From contig CM060466.1 of the NCBI GenBank assembly GCA_030544235.1, positions 6,097,092 through 6,161,091 of the forward strand: a stretch of DNA of 64,000 bases. The letters run 5' to 3'. The notes beneath the pieces were generated by a model. It was not told where the DNA came from. It did not search any database and saw nothing but the letters and a program-made list of their open reading frames with translations. The position numbers and the translations under genes were made by a program. Below, in pieces: positions 1 to 11,100 of this stretch. Numbering within the stretch: the stretch's first letter is position 1; each line of letters opens with the position of its first letter. The stretch comes from Lepturacanthus savala (lineage: Eukaryota > Chordata > Actinopteri > Scombriformes > Trichiuridae).

Positions 1-238
1 TGAGTTTGATGCATGGGGCGGTTTTCCTAATCGAGTGGATTTTTGCATGATATAGAACCTTTAGACACAAAACAGTGGTTGTTGGTGGTGGTGGACTATA
101 AATTTGCTTCATGATTTAATTGGAGATGAAAACTTTGCTTGTTCTTTTTGATAATTCTCCTCCACCGGCTGTTCGGCAAAAGAAAAATCACCTCTATAGC
201 TCAACTAATAATTGATATTTGAGGCCAATACTGATATT

Positions 239-445
239 TATTCATTCATCTACTATACCCACTTATTCCTCATTAGGGTCATGGAGGTCTGGCAGGGATA
301 CACACCAGACAGTCGTCAGCTTATCATGGAGCACACACACCATTCACTTACACCTACGGGCAATTTAGAGTCTCAGCATGTTTTTAGCTGTGGGAGGAAG
401 CTGGAGAACCTGGTGAAAACCCACGCAGACACAGGGAGAACATGC
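239..445 (-). repeat. 5'-truncated tRNA-related SINE copy
   Basis: This is the same family as 27686-28029, sharing the phrase 'gggcaatttagagtct' and the 'tgtgggaggaag' block, but it lacks the tRNA-like head. It is flanked by a target-site duplication: ccaatactgatatt at 225-238 and ccaatatactgatatt at 446-461, which differ by one extra TA. The simple-repeat tail (attcattc) is at the left end, so the element reads on the minus strand. 5' truncation plus a long duplication is the mark of LINE-mediated retroposition. Confidence 0.75.
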
Positions 446-1195
446 CCAATATACTGATATTGATATGTTTAAAAAGATCTGATAACATGGCTGACGTGCA
501 GATTGTTTAGACAGAAATAACGAGACCAATTATGAATATATATTATTTTTAAATGGCTTGTTAGGATTTGGTTTGTTCGGGTGCACATGTCACTGGACTT
601 TTACACATTCAGCGTAGATAAACAACTTTCTTTTTTTTGTCCGGATATTGAGGGACGGTAGTTTACGGTCAGTTGATGTCACTTTTAAACAACCGCCTGC
701 TTTTGTAAAAGGTCAGTTTTCCAGCTCTGAACACTCAGTCCCACTTAGAGTTTCCAATAACATCTGACTGAACTCCCTGTGACACTGGAGGACGCAGCAT
801 TTGCTTAGTATTGGACTCGGCTGACAAGCTGTGTAATGTGACTGAACTCTGTCAATGGATATTCAAATATAGGCGCCATCCATTTTTTTTTTTTTACTCT
901 ATGTGTCACCACTTTTCCTGCTTTCGCATCAATGAAAAACATTGTTCGGTTGCATCGTAGAAATGATTTAATCTGGAAGCCAAAAGAAAACTGTCTCCCC
1001 TTCATCTCAGTCTCATCTTAAAAAACGTCTGACCATTTGTCCTCTCACAGAACACTGAGTGAGAGGAGCTGCTCCAATATTCTTTCCACGGACCTGAAAT
1101 AAAATGTTAAAGCAACTTCTGCTCATCTTCTACTCACTAAGAATCAGTAAAAAGAGGATACTACCCTATTTTGCTTGTTTGTTTGCTTTTTTATA

Positions 1196-2140
1196 CACAC
1201 CACCGGTCTAAAGTTTTTCAGTTTTGCTCTAAATTGTCCTAGTTTAATGTGTCATGTGACAGATGACGATGTGACAGCCCAGAGGTCTGATGTGGATTAT
1301 GTTGCTGTAGGATGAAATCCTGACTAACTAGGTCTCAGGGGTGTCAAACTGTGGTAGTAACACACCTGATTCTACTAATGAAGGTCCTTAGGAAGGGCTC
1401 TAGTAGTTGATTAGCAGCAGAATCTGGGGTGTAATTCCTTGGTTGGAACAAAAGCCTGCACCCACACCAGCCCTCCAGGACTGGAGTTTGACACATGTGG
1501 TCTAGATCATGGGGTTCTGCTTAGCTCTAGAGCTCTAGTCCTAGAAAAGACCCAGACATCAGGCTTCATCCATGCTGATATACAGACAGGGGTTAATTAA
1601 CCAGAGAAACTTGGTTGGATCAACTTTACACTTTATTTAAGTCCATTACTGCAGAACAGCTGGATGTCTAAGTTGTTAACTATTACTTGATTCCTGAAAA
1701 TTAATATCTATCTTTTTTGGGTCGTTGGGTAGTTAACTGATTATTTTTGTACCATTTAAATGTCCCATATTCTACACTTTACTGTTTTTTATTTTGAATT
1801 TTAACGTCCCTAAAAGATTTGAAGTAGCAAAGATCATCTCAGTATAGTTTTACACTTCTTTTATGCAGCTTCTCCTCCTCCTCTTTAAATGGCTGTTGGT
1901 GGCGACTGTATAGTAGTGACATCACAACTTCACGTAAGTCATGACTGCTTGTTTTATGGCACAGTTTCTGAATACAGGCTGTGTATGTTTCTCTGTGGAT
2001 TGAGTGTTTTTTTAAACATGGGACAGTATTAATACATTCTCTGCTGTCATATATAGGGCTCTAATAAATCTATAAGGTATTAATTGGAATTAAACTGATT
2101 ACATTTCAATATAAATGTGTAATATAAAAGTGTTTCCTCC
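1196..2140 (-). mobile_element. Tc1/mariner-like non-autonomous element, copy A1 (inverted)
   Basis: About 900 bp, matching 10310-10930 and 23952-24730 in reverse complement. Shared blocks include 'ttggatcaactttacactt', 'ctgatatacagacaggggtt' and 'gggtcgttgggtagttaact'. The end near 1203 (ccggtctaaagttttt) resembles fish Tc1-type terminal repeats. No transposase frame is visible. A hAT-like MITE interrupts it at 1336-1498. Boundaries are approximate. Confidence 0.7.
1336..1498. mobile_element. hAT-like MITE nested in copy A1
   Basis: 163 bp with terminal inverted repeats beginning caggggtgtcaaact on the left; the right end reads agtttgacacatgt. The word ggtct lies on both sides (1331-1335 and 1499-1503). 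The uninterrupted relative at about 24610-24640 reads straight through this point, so it is a visible empty site. The interior (acacacctgattctactaat and its complement) matches the palindromic MITEs at 60068-60248 and 61484-61686. Confidence 0.75.
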
Positions 2141-2675
2141 TTCATATATCACAGAGTCGATATTAAACACAAACTTTTAAGCTGTAAAGTAAATGACGAC
2201 TTTACTGTGATGAATTACATCAATGCTGGTGTTAATATTGACATTAACAGTCAATTTATTAAATATATAAATGGTAGAATGTTAATATCCACCTCCCGGT
2301 CGTGAGTCTATAAAGGCGGTCGTCTCATTTTTCAAGACACATGCGGCTTCAGCCAACAAAACGATTTAAGGGACACAGTGTAAGAACATTTAAAGGAGCC
2401 AGGAGTAGTTTTTAAATAATCCTGTCAGTGTTTAGCTGGTTTTTGCGTGGGGGGGGAAAAATCCGCTGGCAGACACAGAAACCGCAGCCAAAGCTGTCTG
2501 CAGCAGAAGGAGGTGGGAGCAGCTCCAGCAACCAAAAACAACAACACCTGCACTGCTGCAGACAGCTTTAGTTCAGGAGAAACTGTGCTGCTGAAGTCTT
2601 TATGTGTAAACAAGTCAAGATCAACTCAACCAGCCCGTGTAATCCTGTAATCTAATGCGGGATCTCTCCACCTAC

Positions 2676-2765
2676 CAAGGTGAAGTCTTTGGGGCATGTG
2701 CTGGTATTGGAGGTCCAGGCCACTGCTGTAATCGGACGGACGCCATTATGCTCCATTAAGGACAT
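2676..2765 (-). CDS. mvb12a: First coding exon of MVB12A-like ESCRT-I subunit (partial gene)
   Basis: On the minus strand, an acceptor (ttatttttcag) at 2766-2776 is followed at once by ATG (2765-2763), 30 codons in one frame and a donor (gtaggt) below 2676. The peptide starts MSLMEHNGVRPITAVAW and continues with TSNTSTCPKDFTL. The PITxVxW start and following strand resemble the opening of the MABP domain of MVB12/FAM125 proteins, ESCRT-I subunits that help sort ubiquitinated membrane proteins into multivesicular bodies. The call also rests on synteny: human MVB12A is a close neighbour of SLC27A1. The remaining exons (rest of MABP, UMA domain) would lie left of the window; I could not find another exon in 1-2675. 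The exon structure is clear, but the name depends on a 30-residue match from memory. Confidence 0.55.
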
Positions 2766-4457
2766 CTGAAAAATAAGACATTATAGTAAATAACCAAGGT
2801 ATGGTGCATTGTGAGAGGAGAACAAACATTCAAACATGTTTTTTTTCAATAGTGGATCCAAATAATAAGAGTATAAAATCTTGTTAGGAGGTTATATTTG
2901 TATTCTAACCAATCCAATAGAACCTTAAATCCATACATCCTCATACAAATAACTATCGCAGTGGCAGAATTGTTCCTTATCTTAAATATAATATATTATG
3001 CTTTGAATAATATGTGGCTGATGTTGTTTTCTCACAAAAAAAACTAAAACAGCTTCAGGAAAATCCTTAAAATTACATCTAAAGAAAAATAGCGATGGAC
3101 AGAAGATGTCTCCTTTATTCAAAAGGCTTGAAGTTTGAACTTCACCCTTATGTAAGCTGAATATAGGACCATGATTAAGACTCCAAGCTTGTTGTGATGT
3201 CATAAACGCCATTCAGTCCCATTCAGTCTAAGAACAAGGTTGCCCCTTGGCATATATTGTTTAGAACAGGAAGCTCCTGTTCAGTCTGAATAGTTTGGTT
3301 ATGACGATATATTCAACGACAAACAGGAGACACGCAGGCGAGAATCAATCCGTATGATTTATTGGATTGAAAGACGTGATTCATTCTGATGAATTGCTGC
3401 ATTGCCTCAGGGCATTTGGTCATGACTTCAGTAGAAACTAGTGGAGCTAAAAGATTTTTGGTTTGGTTTGTGACTCCTATTAAAATATAAAGATAAATAA
3501 ACTTGATTTGGAAATTGTCAAACGATTGTGTTCAGTTTTCACTGCAAAAAACATAAAAAAACTGCTTTTAAAAAAGCCTAAAACCAGTGTAAAATGTGAT
3601 ATCTGGGGTTCATACACATTATATTTAATAATATAAACCTTTTTGATAACTGTGTCCAACATACTGCTCATTTCCCCATAATCTACTGAATAATTCTGAT
3701 TATTTTATTAAATTTGTCCATCTTTTTAATAAAGACAAAGCAAAATTAGTTTGAAAAAAGTTTATATAAATTGGTTTTCATGGCATTTTTTATTCATCGT
3801 GTCCATGGAAACGAGGATGAACACAGCCATAAAGGTTTTCTTATGCAGAAATGATGTAATTTTCTGATAAATACAACTCATAAATGTTCAGATCATCTCT
3901 GTATCTTCTTTGAAACTAAATTGTTTTAGTAAAAATGCATAATTCAGAATTGTGTATTTTTCAGATTGGGGAAAGAGTCTGAAAACACATGTTTTAATAG
4001 TTTCTTTTCATTTTTCCGTACTTATTCAGACCTGGAAACTACTAAACTCAAAGACTAAAATTTTCCATTCGGAAACCTGGACGCAAGGTGACTTATAAAA
4101 AGTTTTCATTTCCCTACTCCACCTCTTATTGTTTTTAATGAGGGAAATCATTACCATCCAGATATACTGTTTATACGGTTTATACCGAGTTGTGACAGTT
4201 TTACTGCTCTAACAGAAACTTTGACATCAGTATTAAAACACCTTTGTTTTCCACCCTTGTATTAGTTATTCGCGGAAAAACACACGGTACCTTATTAGCA
4301 AACCGAGTCATATCCTATACACACACGACAAGCGGGTCTCACTACAACAGTAGCGATACTTCCATTGACAAAACTTCGTTGCTTTTTCTTCATAAATAAG
4401 ATTAAACAATTAAATATCATGGATTTTGACCCAAATAATCAAGACAGGACAAACTTA

Positions 4458-4860
4458 CCCCGTCTCCGTGTTCACTTCTGTCTGGTGGAGGTGATGTGGT
4501 CGGACAGGAAAACAACTTTTTAGGTAACAGCAGAAATTTCTTGCTCGTCCTCCTCAAAGCAGGAAGTACTACTGGTTCCATTGCGACTACAGCTCCCGTC
4601 AAGCAACGCGGGAAGACGTCAGCGTCAACTGCCGGCTTTAAGTTTGAACGCAAGATGGCAGCGTTAACCATACGTTAATACCACAGACGTATAATATAAT
4701 AATTATATATATAATTATATATATCATTAATATATCATTTTATTTTTATATTATAGTATAATATATTATATTTTAATTTTTATATTTTATGTATTGTTTA
4801 TAATACGCGTTGGAGTGATTCGTCACCGCGGCCGCCATCTTGGGAGGGGCAAGACCTTTA
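4458..4860 (-). promoter_or_regulatory. mvb12a: Promoter and 5' UTR exon of the mvb12a-like gene, with paired YY1-like motifs
   Basis: A minus-strand donor (gtaagt, complement of 'acttac' ending at 4457) closes a non-coding first exon that splices to the coding exon at 2765. Two YY1-like cores flank the upstream region: caagatggcagc at 4651-4662 and gccgccatcttg at 4831-4842 (AAGATGGCGGC on the minus strand, the usual orientation near such a start site). A very AT-rich block (about 4683-4800) separates them and may be a later insertion or expansion. No TATA box stands out. The start site is not resolved and could be near 4640 or near 4850. Confidence 0.45.
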
Positions 4861-6149
4861 AATCCAACACACCAAATGGAGGGCTACACCTTTTCGGATT
4901 AAAACGCATATTCACGTGTACATTTTCCAATTGATTTCAACGAGTTATTTTTATATTAAAGTATTTATATTTAAAACACCCTTTTTTAATTCTCTCTCTT
5001 GACGTTTCAGACTATTCTCTAAGAATATGCCTGTTTTCTCCAAAGAAATGTGGTCCATGTTCCAGGGGTCTTCAACAGGGGGTCTGAGTTACATCAGGGG
5101 GCCACCAAATAATAGTTTGACAATACTGAAGGTTATTTTTTTGGCCATTTGCCTTTATTGATAGTCCAGCTCAGATTCAAATTGGGGACTTGCTGCTCAG
5201 AGCTATGTTGCCCATAGTTTGATAATACTTTATTTTCCTTCCAGTTATTAATGTATGAAACATAAATATTAACATAAATCCAACAATATTACAGAGGATA
5301 AATAAAAAATATATATTAAAAACATATAGTTACTATTGTATGCATGATAACAAGAAAGTACATGGCACTATAGGGCAACTACCTGTTATTATAGGCCTAG
5401 TTTAATATGCAACACAATAGGAGTCCATGCCTCTTCTCTCTATTAGCTCAGGGGTTCTTGGCATGAAAAACTTGAATGTCCCCTGTGCCAACTAATAGGA
5501 TTCATTACCGTCACCAATGAGGTATTGTTTTCCATGCCACTTGTCTGTCTGAGGATGATCCCAAATATGTTTTAATTACAATCTCATTTACATAATAGGA
5601 AAAATAAGAACCACTCGAGTGAGCTTTAATTTTTCTCAAGGGTCTTCAGTTGCTTCTTAAGAGGTGCTGTTAAATAACAGCTGTGTGTACAAGTAGGCCT
5701 GTACATGAGATTGTTGATGCAGGAACGCTGCCATCACTGCCATGACAACAGCTCGGCCTCCTCTATTTCATTATTTAAACCACCCTCCTGTCAGTGTTTT
5801 TTTAGTTGTCTTTCTCTCTCGCTCTCTCCCTCCAGCAGCCGCATTGAACAGAATATCAGACTCCACTCAAGACCTGATCTCCTTCCTGCCACCAACACAC
5901 ATGACATAACTGAGGTTTCTCATGTCATCTAGTGGTTTTAGCGTATTTTTTCTACCTCAACAAGGTTGAGGTGGAGCGATTTGCACTATAAGTTGATGGT
6001 ATTCTGAATACAGATTCTATTTAAAATAACACATTTCTTGAAGGGATTGCTTTCGTAGTTGATTTTTTATTTTCTATACAATTTATATGAGACTCCTCAA
6101 ACTTGTTCATGAACATTTTTAAAGGTGAAGGAGAATGCATTTTATTTTA

Positions 6150-6410
6150 TATTTTATTTTTGGTATAATTAGTCCAATACTGAGTACAGTTATCTTGATG
6201 CAGTGGCAGGAAAAGAGTTTTTCTTGTCAATTTATTTTTTTAATGAAAATATTAGTCTTGTTTTCTAAAAATAAGACCAAATGAACCCAAATCAGAAAAA
6301 AAAACTTGAAATAAACTAAATTATCTGCTAATGCAATAAGACAATTCTGCACAATATTGGACTAATCGTTACCAAAACCAATATTATTATACAGTATTTT
6401 CACTTCACAA
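6150..6410. mobile_element. Palindromic MITE, family B
   Basis: The left half contains 'ggtataattagtccaatact' and the right half contains its near complement 'caatattggactaatcg'. The same arms recur at 38090-38408, 58681-58938 and 61084-61329, with fragments near 13850, 17400, 19160 and 50345. Non-coding. Confidence 0.65.
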
Positions 6411-7202
6411 GTATACAAATGTCATTGCTCGTTTCTTTTCAGAAGTTAAAGGTGTATATGCAGACAGGACATTATCATTCTAGCTGGATAAGGCACATAA
6501 ATGAAAGATTAGTCAGTGTTTGGGTAACTATATCTTAAAAGTCTGTTTCCCAAGTGGTGTTGCTGTCCAAAATGGTGGAAATGGCAGGACCTGACTGTGC
6601 ATGTGCGGCTAACATCGGGCAATGACAGACCTTCTTGATTGATTTCTTTGTAAAGCACTGGGCCATCCAGGATGTGATGTTTATACACACTCCTGAGAGC
6701 CTCTCCTGCTGCACTAAGAGTGTGCACCACTAGCTAACGTTAGCTTACAAATGGAATCCGCTAATGTCAACAAACGACTAGCAGCCACCACAACACAAAG
6801 TCCAACCAAACCCCCCAAAAAACAGAGATTTATCTATCTATGCGTGTGTTATTACTACAGTGAATGTCAGTGTCAGTGAATCCTGAGACCTGACAGACAA
6901 ATGGCTTCATATCTAAGTCTCTGTGTTAGTTAATTATCTGGTGGAGGAGACGCTGAGGTGCACATTTGTCCCACAGCATCAGATAATACTGCAGAGTTCA
7001 ACATTAAATCTGACATTAAATCACTATTAAATATGTACAAAACATGTCCCAAACCCAGTGTAGCCTACATGACATAAAACACTAATACTACTGTTCATTA
7101 ATATAAGATAATAATTAATTAGTTATACTTCTTGTGAAATCATACTAGCTGATATATATAAATATGTTTTTAAATAATCTAGAACTGTAATACATTGACC
7201 AG

Positions 7203-7479
7203 ATTAAAGGTATAGTGTGGTTTTAGTGAAATTTAGCAGCATCAATCAGAACAGACTTGGCAAAAATGGATTGGTATTGATAATTATGTTTTAATTAGGA
7301 TATAATCCAATCAAAAAAGACTTTTGTTTTTATAACATAAGAAAGCTTTTTTTTTATTATCACGTGTGCACCAAATGATGCAAACCAAAGAATGGCTCCA
7401 GAGACTTTTTTTTTTTTGAGGTACTCAGTTTGTTTCTCACCACTAGATGTCACCAGAAACTATACACTGTACCTTTAAT
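7203..7479. mobile_element. MITE with ATTAAAGGTA terminal inverted repeats
   Basis: The left end attaaaggtatagtgtggtt is matched by the right end, which reads attaaaggtacagtgtatag on the other strand. The 277-bp interior is AT-rich and non-coding. It lies about 470 bp upstream of the TATA-like box of the Ig-domain gene. Confidence 0.65.
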
Positions 7480-7943
7480 TGCTCTTTTGTCGATTTGCAA
7501 ACATTAAAATGACTTTTCCTTTTCAGTAAAAATTCAAACTAATATAAATGACAATCATGATGAAGCTGTACAAAGTCGCTTCCATATTTTTTGGTGTTAT
7601 ATTTAAATCTTCTCCTTCCGGTGATTCACTTGACAGATTTCTTGTCAAAAACTGCACAACATCATCCTTTTATCACTGCAGGGCTCACTCAATACAGATA
7701 CAGAGAATGAGATTTCTTTCTTGGAAAGCACAATAATACTCTGTAGACTGCAGTGATGAAATCAAGGTAGCTTGACACAGTTAAAATGACTGCAAAGTCC
7801 AGCTTTTCACCTTTTACCAAGACATGAATTATCCCTCATTGGTCAAACAGTTAAAAACCAAAGCACGTGCAGATTTATACAGACGTCCGTTAATGTAAAT
7901 CACACACAGTGTTTTTATTGTTAGCTCCCAAACCGGACGCAAA

Positions 7944-7949
7944 TATAAA
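7944..7949 (+). promoter_or_regulatory. Candidate TATA box of the Ig-domain gene
   Basis: TATAAA lies 158 bp upstream of the start codon at 8107, in the context cgcaaatataaagccg. A start site about 30 bp downstream would give a roughly 130-nt 5' leader. No experimental support; TATAAA occurs by chance often in AT-rich DNA. Confidence 0.3.
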
Positions 7950-8106
7950 GCCGTAGACGCCTAATACGTGACTGGCACTGGGGACAGTGTTTGATTAGGG
8001 GAAGGGGAGGGGTTAAAGGTTGATAATGATTGAATAAGAAACAGACAGACAGGCAGCAGAGAAGGATCGTACACAGAAGGGAGAGTGGGACTGTTCTCTG
8101 TTCATC

Positions 8107-11100
8107 ATGGATTTCTCACCGGCGGCTCTGATTCTGTGTTCTCTATTATGTTCAGGTAATGTAGATGATTTGTTTTTTTTTATAGAACATCTGCTGTAAC
8201 AAAAAGGATTTAGCAGATCATTGCATCTGTCATTTTAACAGGGCTTCTGTTAATTCGTGTGACTGTCAGTAGAGTCTTGTTTTATTTGTAGTGTTAATTG
8301 TCTGTAAAATATATTTATTTATTTAAAAGCTTCAATATTTATTGTCTACTTTTAGAACCTACATCCCTGCTACTTTGAATTTGACGTGTTTTTCTTATTT
8401 AACCTTTATTTAACCAGGTAATAATAAACATATTGATGGAAATAAACAACTACATTAAATTAAATACTATATTAAAAACTAAATTGCAGCAAAAACACTT
8501 TGGTGCTAAAGTGCAATATAAGTTAAGGCATATGTGCGGTAGTTATAAAAATAGGATGTTAAAATGCAAAGGTGCAGTAGTTTACATAAAAATATATATA
8601 AATATCAATGCAATATATATTGAATAATCTATAGTCCTCACTTTCATTGTAAATAATAATAAATAAATGAAAGAATCCCAGTTAATAGCATGTTACAGCA
8701 TGAGAAATTCTATTCACCTCTAGTGTAACTAAACAACTATTTCATCTTGTTCTTTATCTTATTTTTTAACATAAATAGCAACAATCAGTGACAACTAAAC
8801 ATTTAGTACAATAGGTTGCGCACAGAGACAACAAAGCACAAGCTAAGCTGCACCATTTTTTATAATTTGGGTGAATCAACCTTTAATTTCTCTAAAGATT
8901 TAGCCCAGTGAGATATTTTAATAGTCCTCTATGACACGTTTTGTTCGACACTTCTTCATTTTTGTTTTTCGCTTCGTCATCAAAAAGCTTCTTCTGTTCA
9001 GTCTCTATTTGCTCAGCTTGTTTGCTTCGGGTTGGTGGATGTTTGTGTTCCACCCAAAAGGTTCATAGAGTTGCATTGTGCATGCATGTGTTCTTGCACG
9101 TGTGTGTGTATCTGTGTGTGTGTGTGTGGTATCACCAGGTCTTTCTCCCTCTGCAGTGTCAGGCCAGGCTCCTGTTGTCTCGGTGGAGCCCCGCTCTGCT
9201 ACCGTGCGTCAAGGGGAGTCTGTGAGCTTCAGGTGCCAAGTGGGAAGTGGTGCAAACCCAATCCAACTGGAGTGGAGGAGAGGCAACAACAACGCCCTAC
9301 CAGGTCAGGTGTACCAGCACGTAGGCGAAGCATCGTTCATACAACCACCGTTCATGTAATTCCTCAATTCTTCCTTTGCTTTCCCTTTAGACAATGTTAA
9401 GATTGGCCCCGACGGTTCTGTGCTGACGGTGGCTAACGCCCGACCTGGCAACCAGGGTCAGTACCGCTGCGTGGCCACCAACTCAGCAGGCCGCGGCACA
9501 GCCTCAGCTGCACTCAACGTCAAACGTAAGCTTGTTTCTGCGTCTTTTATTTCACCAGAACTGACACAGAGAAATGCTGGACCCCATGAAATAATATTTT
9601 AGCTCGGCTGCCTTTTGTTAAATATGAAATACTGGGTTTAGCTGGTTCTAGTGTTGACTACTAACCTCACCAATGAGGCCTTTTACCCACTATATTTGCA
9701 TTTTTACAGCAGCAAAGCCCCCAAATGCACATTGAAGCAGGTTTGGTTTGATGTAAGAGATCTGCTCCAAATGAACCTACAAATGTACAATCCTTGATTT
9801 GAGAAAAAAAATGTATTTAGAGACAATATGAGACCTTTGACAGTTAGAATAACATTATACATTTTGAATATATTGTCTTGATTTGACTAATTTGAAAAGC
9901 TGAAAGCTCATACAATCTTCAAATGCATGTTTAACGTATTAAACTCCACTGGGGGAGCCTGAGACTCACGAGAGTCTTAATTATGTAGCATATATATATA
10001 TGCACATCAAACACAACTCAAGCACCAAGCATATTAATTATCAAATATTTAGAATCCAAATAGTGTCGAAAAGTCAACCCACTGTCCACAACTCCATCCA
10101 TCGCTGTTCCTCCTCTCTAAAACTTCCTGGCACACCGTGGTGAGTTCAACAGTACCACTATTATTCCCCTATGATGAAACCTCAGTGAACCCACAGCCAA
10201 AGAATAGAAAGGTAAACAGCCACTTATTTACGACTAACAGAAATTCTGTCTTACCTTTGCAGTTTTGTGATGAAAAATTATACTTAAGAGCAAAAACCAA
10301 AAAAAGGTTTTAGTATTTTTTTAGTTTGTTTACTACCTACACTACAATTCCATTAAATACCTTATAGATTTATTAGAGCCCTATATACATGACTGTATAT
10401 ATGACAGGAGAGAGTGTATTAATACTGTCACATGTTTAAAAAACACTCAATCCACAGAGAAACATACACAGCCTGTATTCAGAAACTGTGGCTTAAAACA
10501 AGCAGTCACGACTTACGTGAAGTTGTGATGTCACTACTATACAGTCACCACCAACAGCCATTTAAAGAGGAGGAGGAGAAGCTTAGAAAGAAGCTGGAGA
10601 AAAGAAGTGAAACTATACTGAGATGATCTTTGCTACTTCAAATCTTGTTAGGGATGTTAAGATTCTAAATAACAAACAGTAAAGTGAAGAATATGGGACA
10701 TTTAAATGGTATAAAAATAATCAGTTAACTACCCAACGACCCAAAAAAGAGGGATACCAATATTCAGGATTCAAGTACTAGTTAACAACTTAGACATCCA
10801 GCTTTTCTGCAGTAATGGACTTAAATAAAGTGTAAAGTTGATCCAACCAAGTTTCTCTGGTTAATTAACCCCCCGTCTGTATATCAGCATGGATGAAGCC
10901 TGATGTCTGGGTCTTTTCTAGGAGAAAGAGGCTCAAGCTTAAGAGGCTACATACACTATTGCACAGGATGTATATTTTGTCCCAGATCTTCTGTAATGAA
11001 ACTGCATTATGAAGGGATCTTCTAATGGTCAGTATGAAGAGGAGGAAGGATTACAACAAGAGAAAACATAAGTCAGTGCTTATTTGGGCACCCTACTATT

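Larger units (their letters stand above)
1..2675 (-). other. Non-coding stretch, probably intron 2 of mvb12a
   Basis: No exon could be supported on either strand. If the minus-strand exon at 2676-2765 is mvb12a, this is its following intron and the remaining exons lie beyond position 1. Recognisable content is repeat-derived: a truncated SINE (239-445) and a Tc1-like element (about 1196-2140) with a nested hAT-like MITE. The open frames around 2425-2650 are low-complexity and lack splice logic. Confidence 0.45.
4861..7930. other. Intergenic, no gene supported
   Basis: The spacer lies between the divergent mvb12a-like promoter and the Ig-domain gene. Short open frames (for example near 5705-5932 and 6509-6730) have no recognisable domain or splice context. 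Recognised content is a palindromic MITE at about 6150-6410 and a second MITE at 7203-7479; the rest is AT-rich unique or decayed sequence. Confidence 0.6.
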
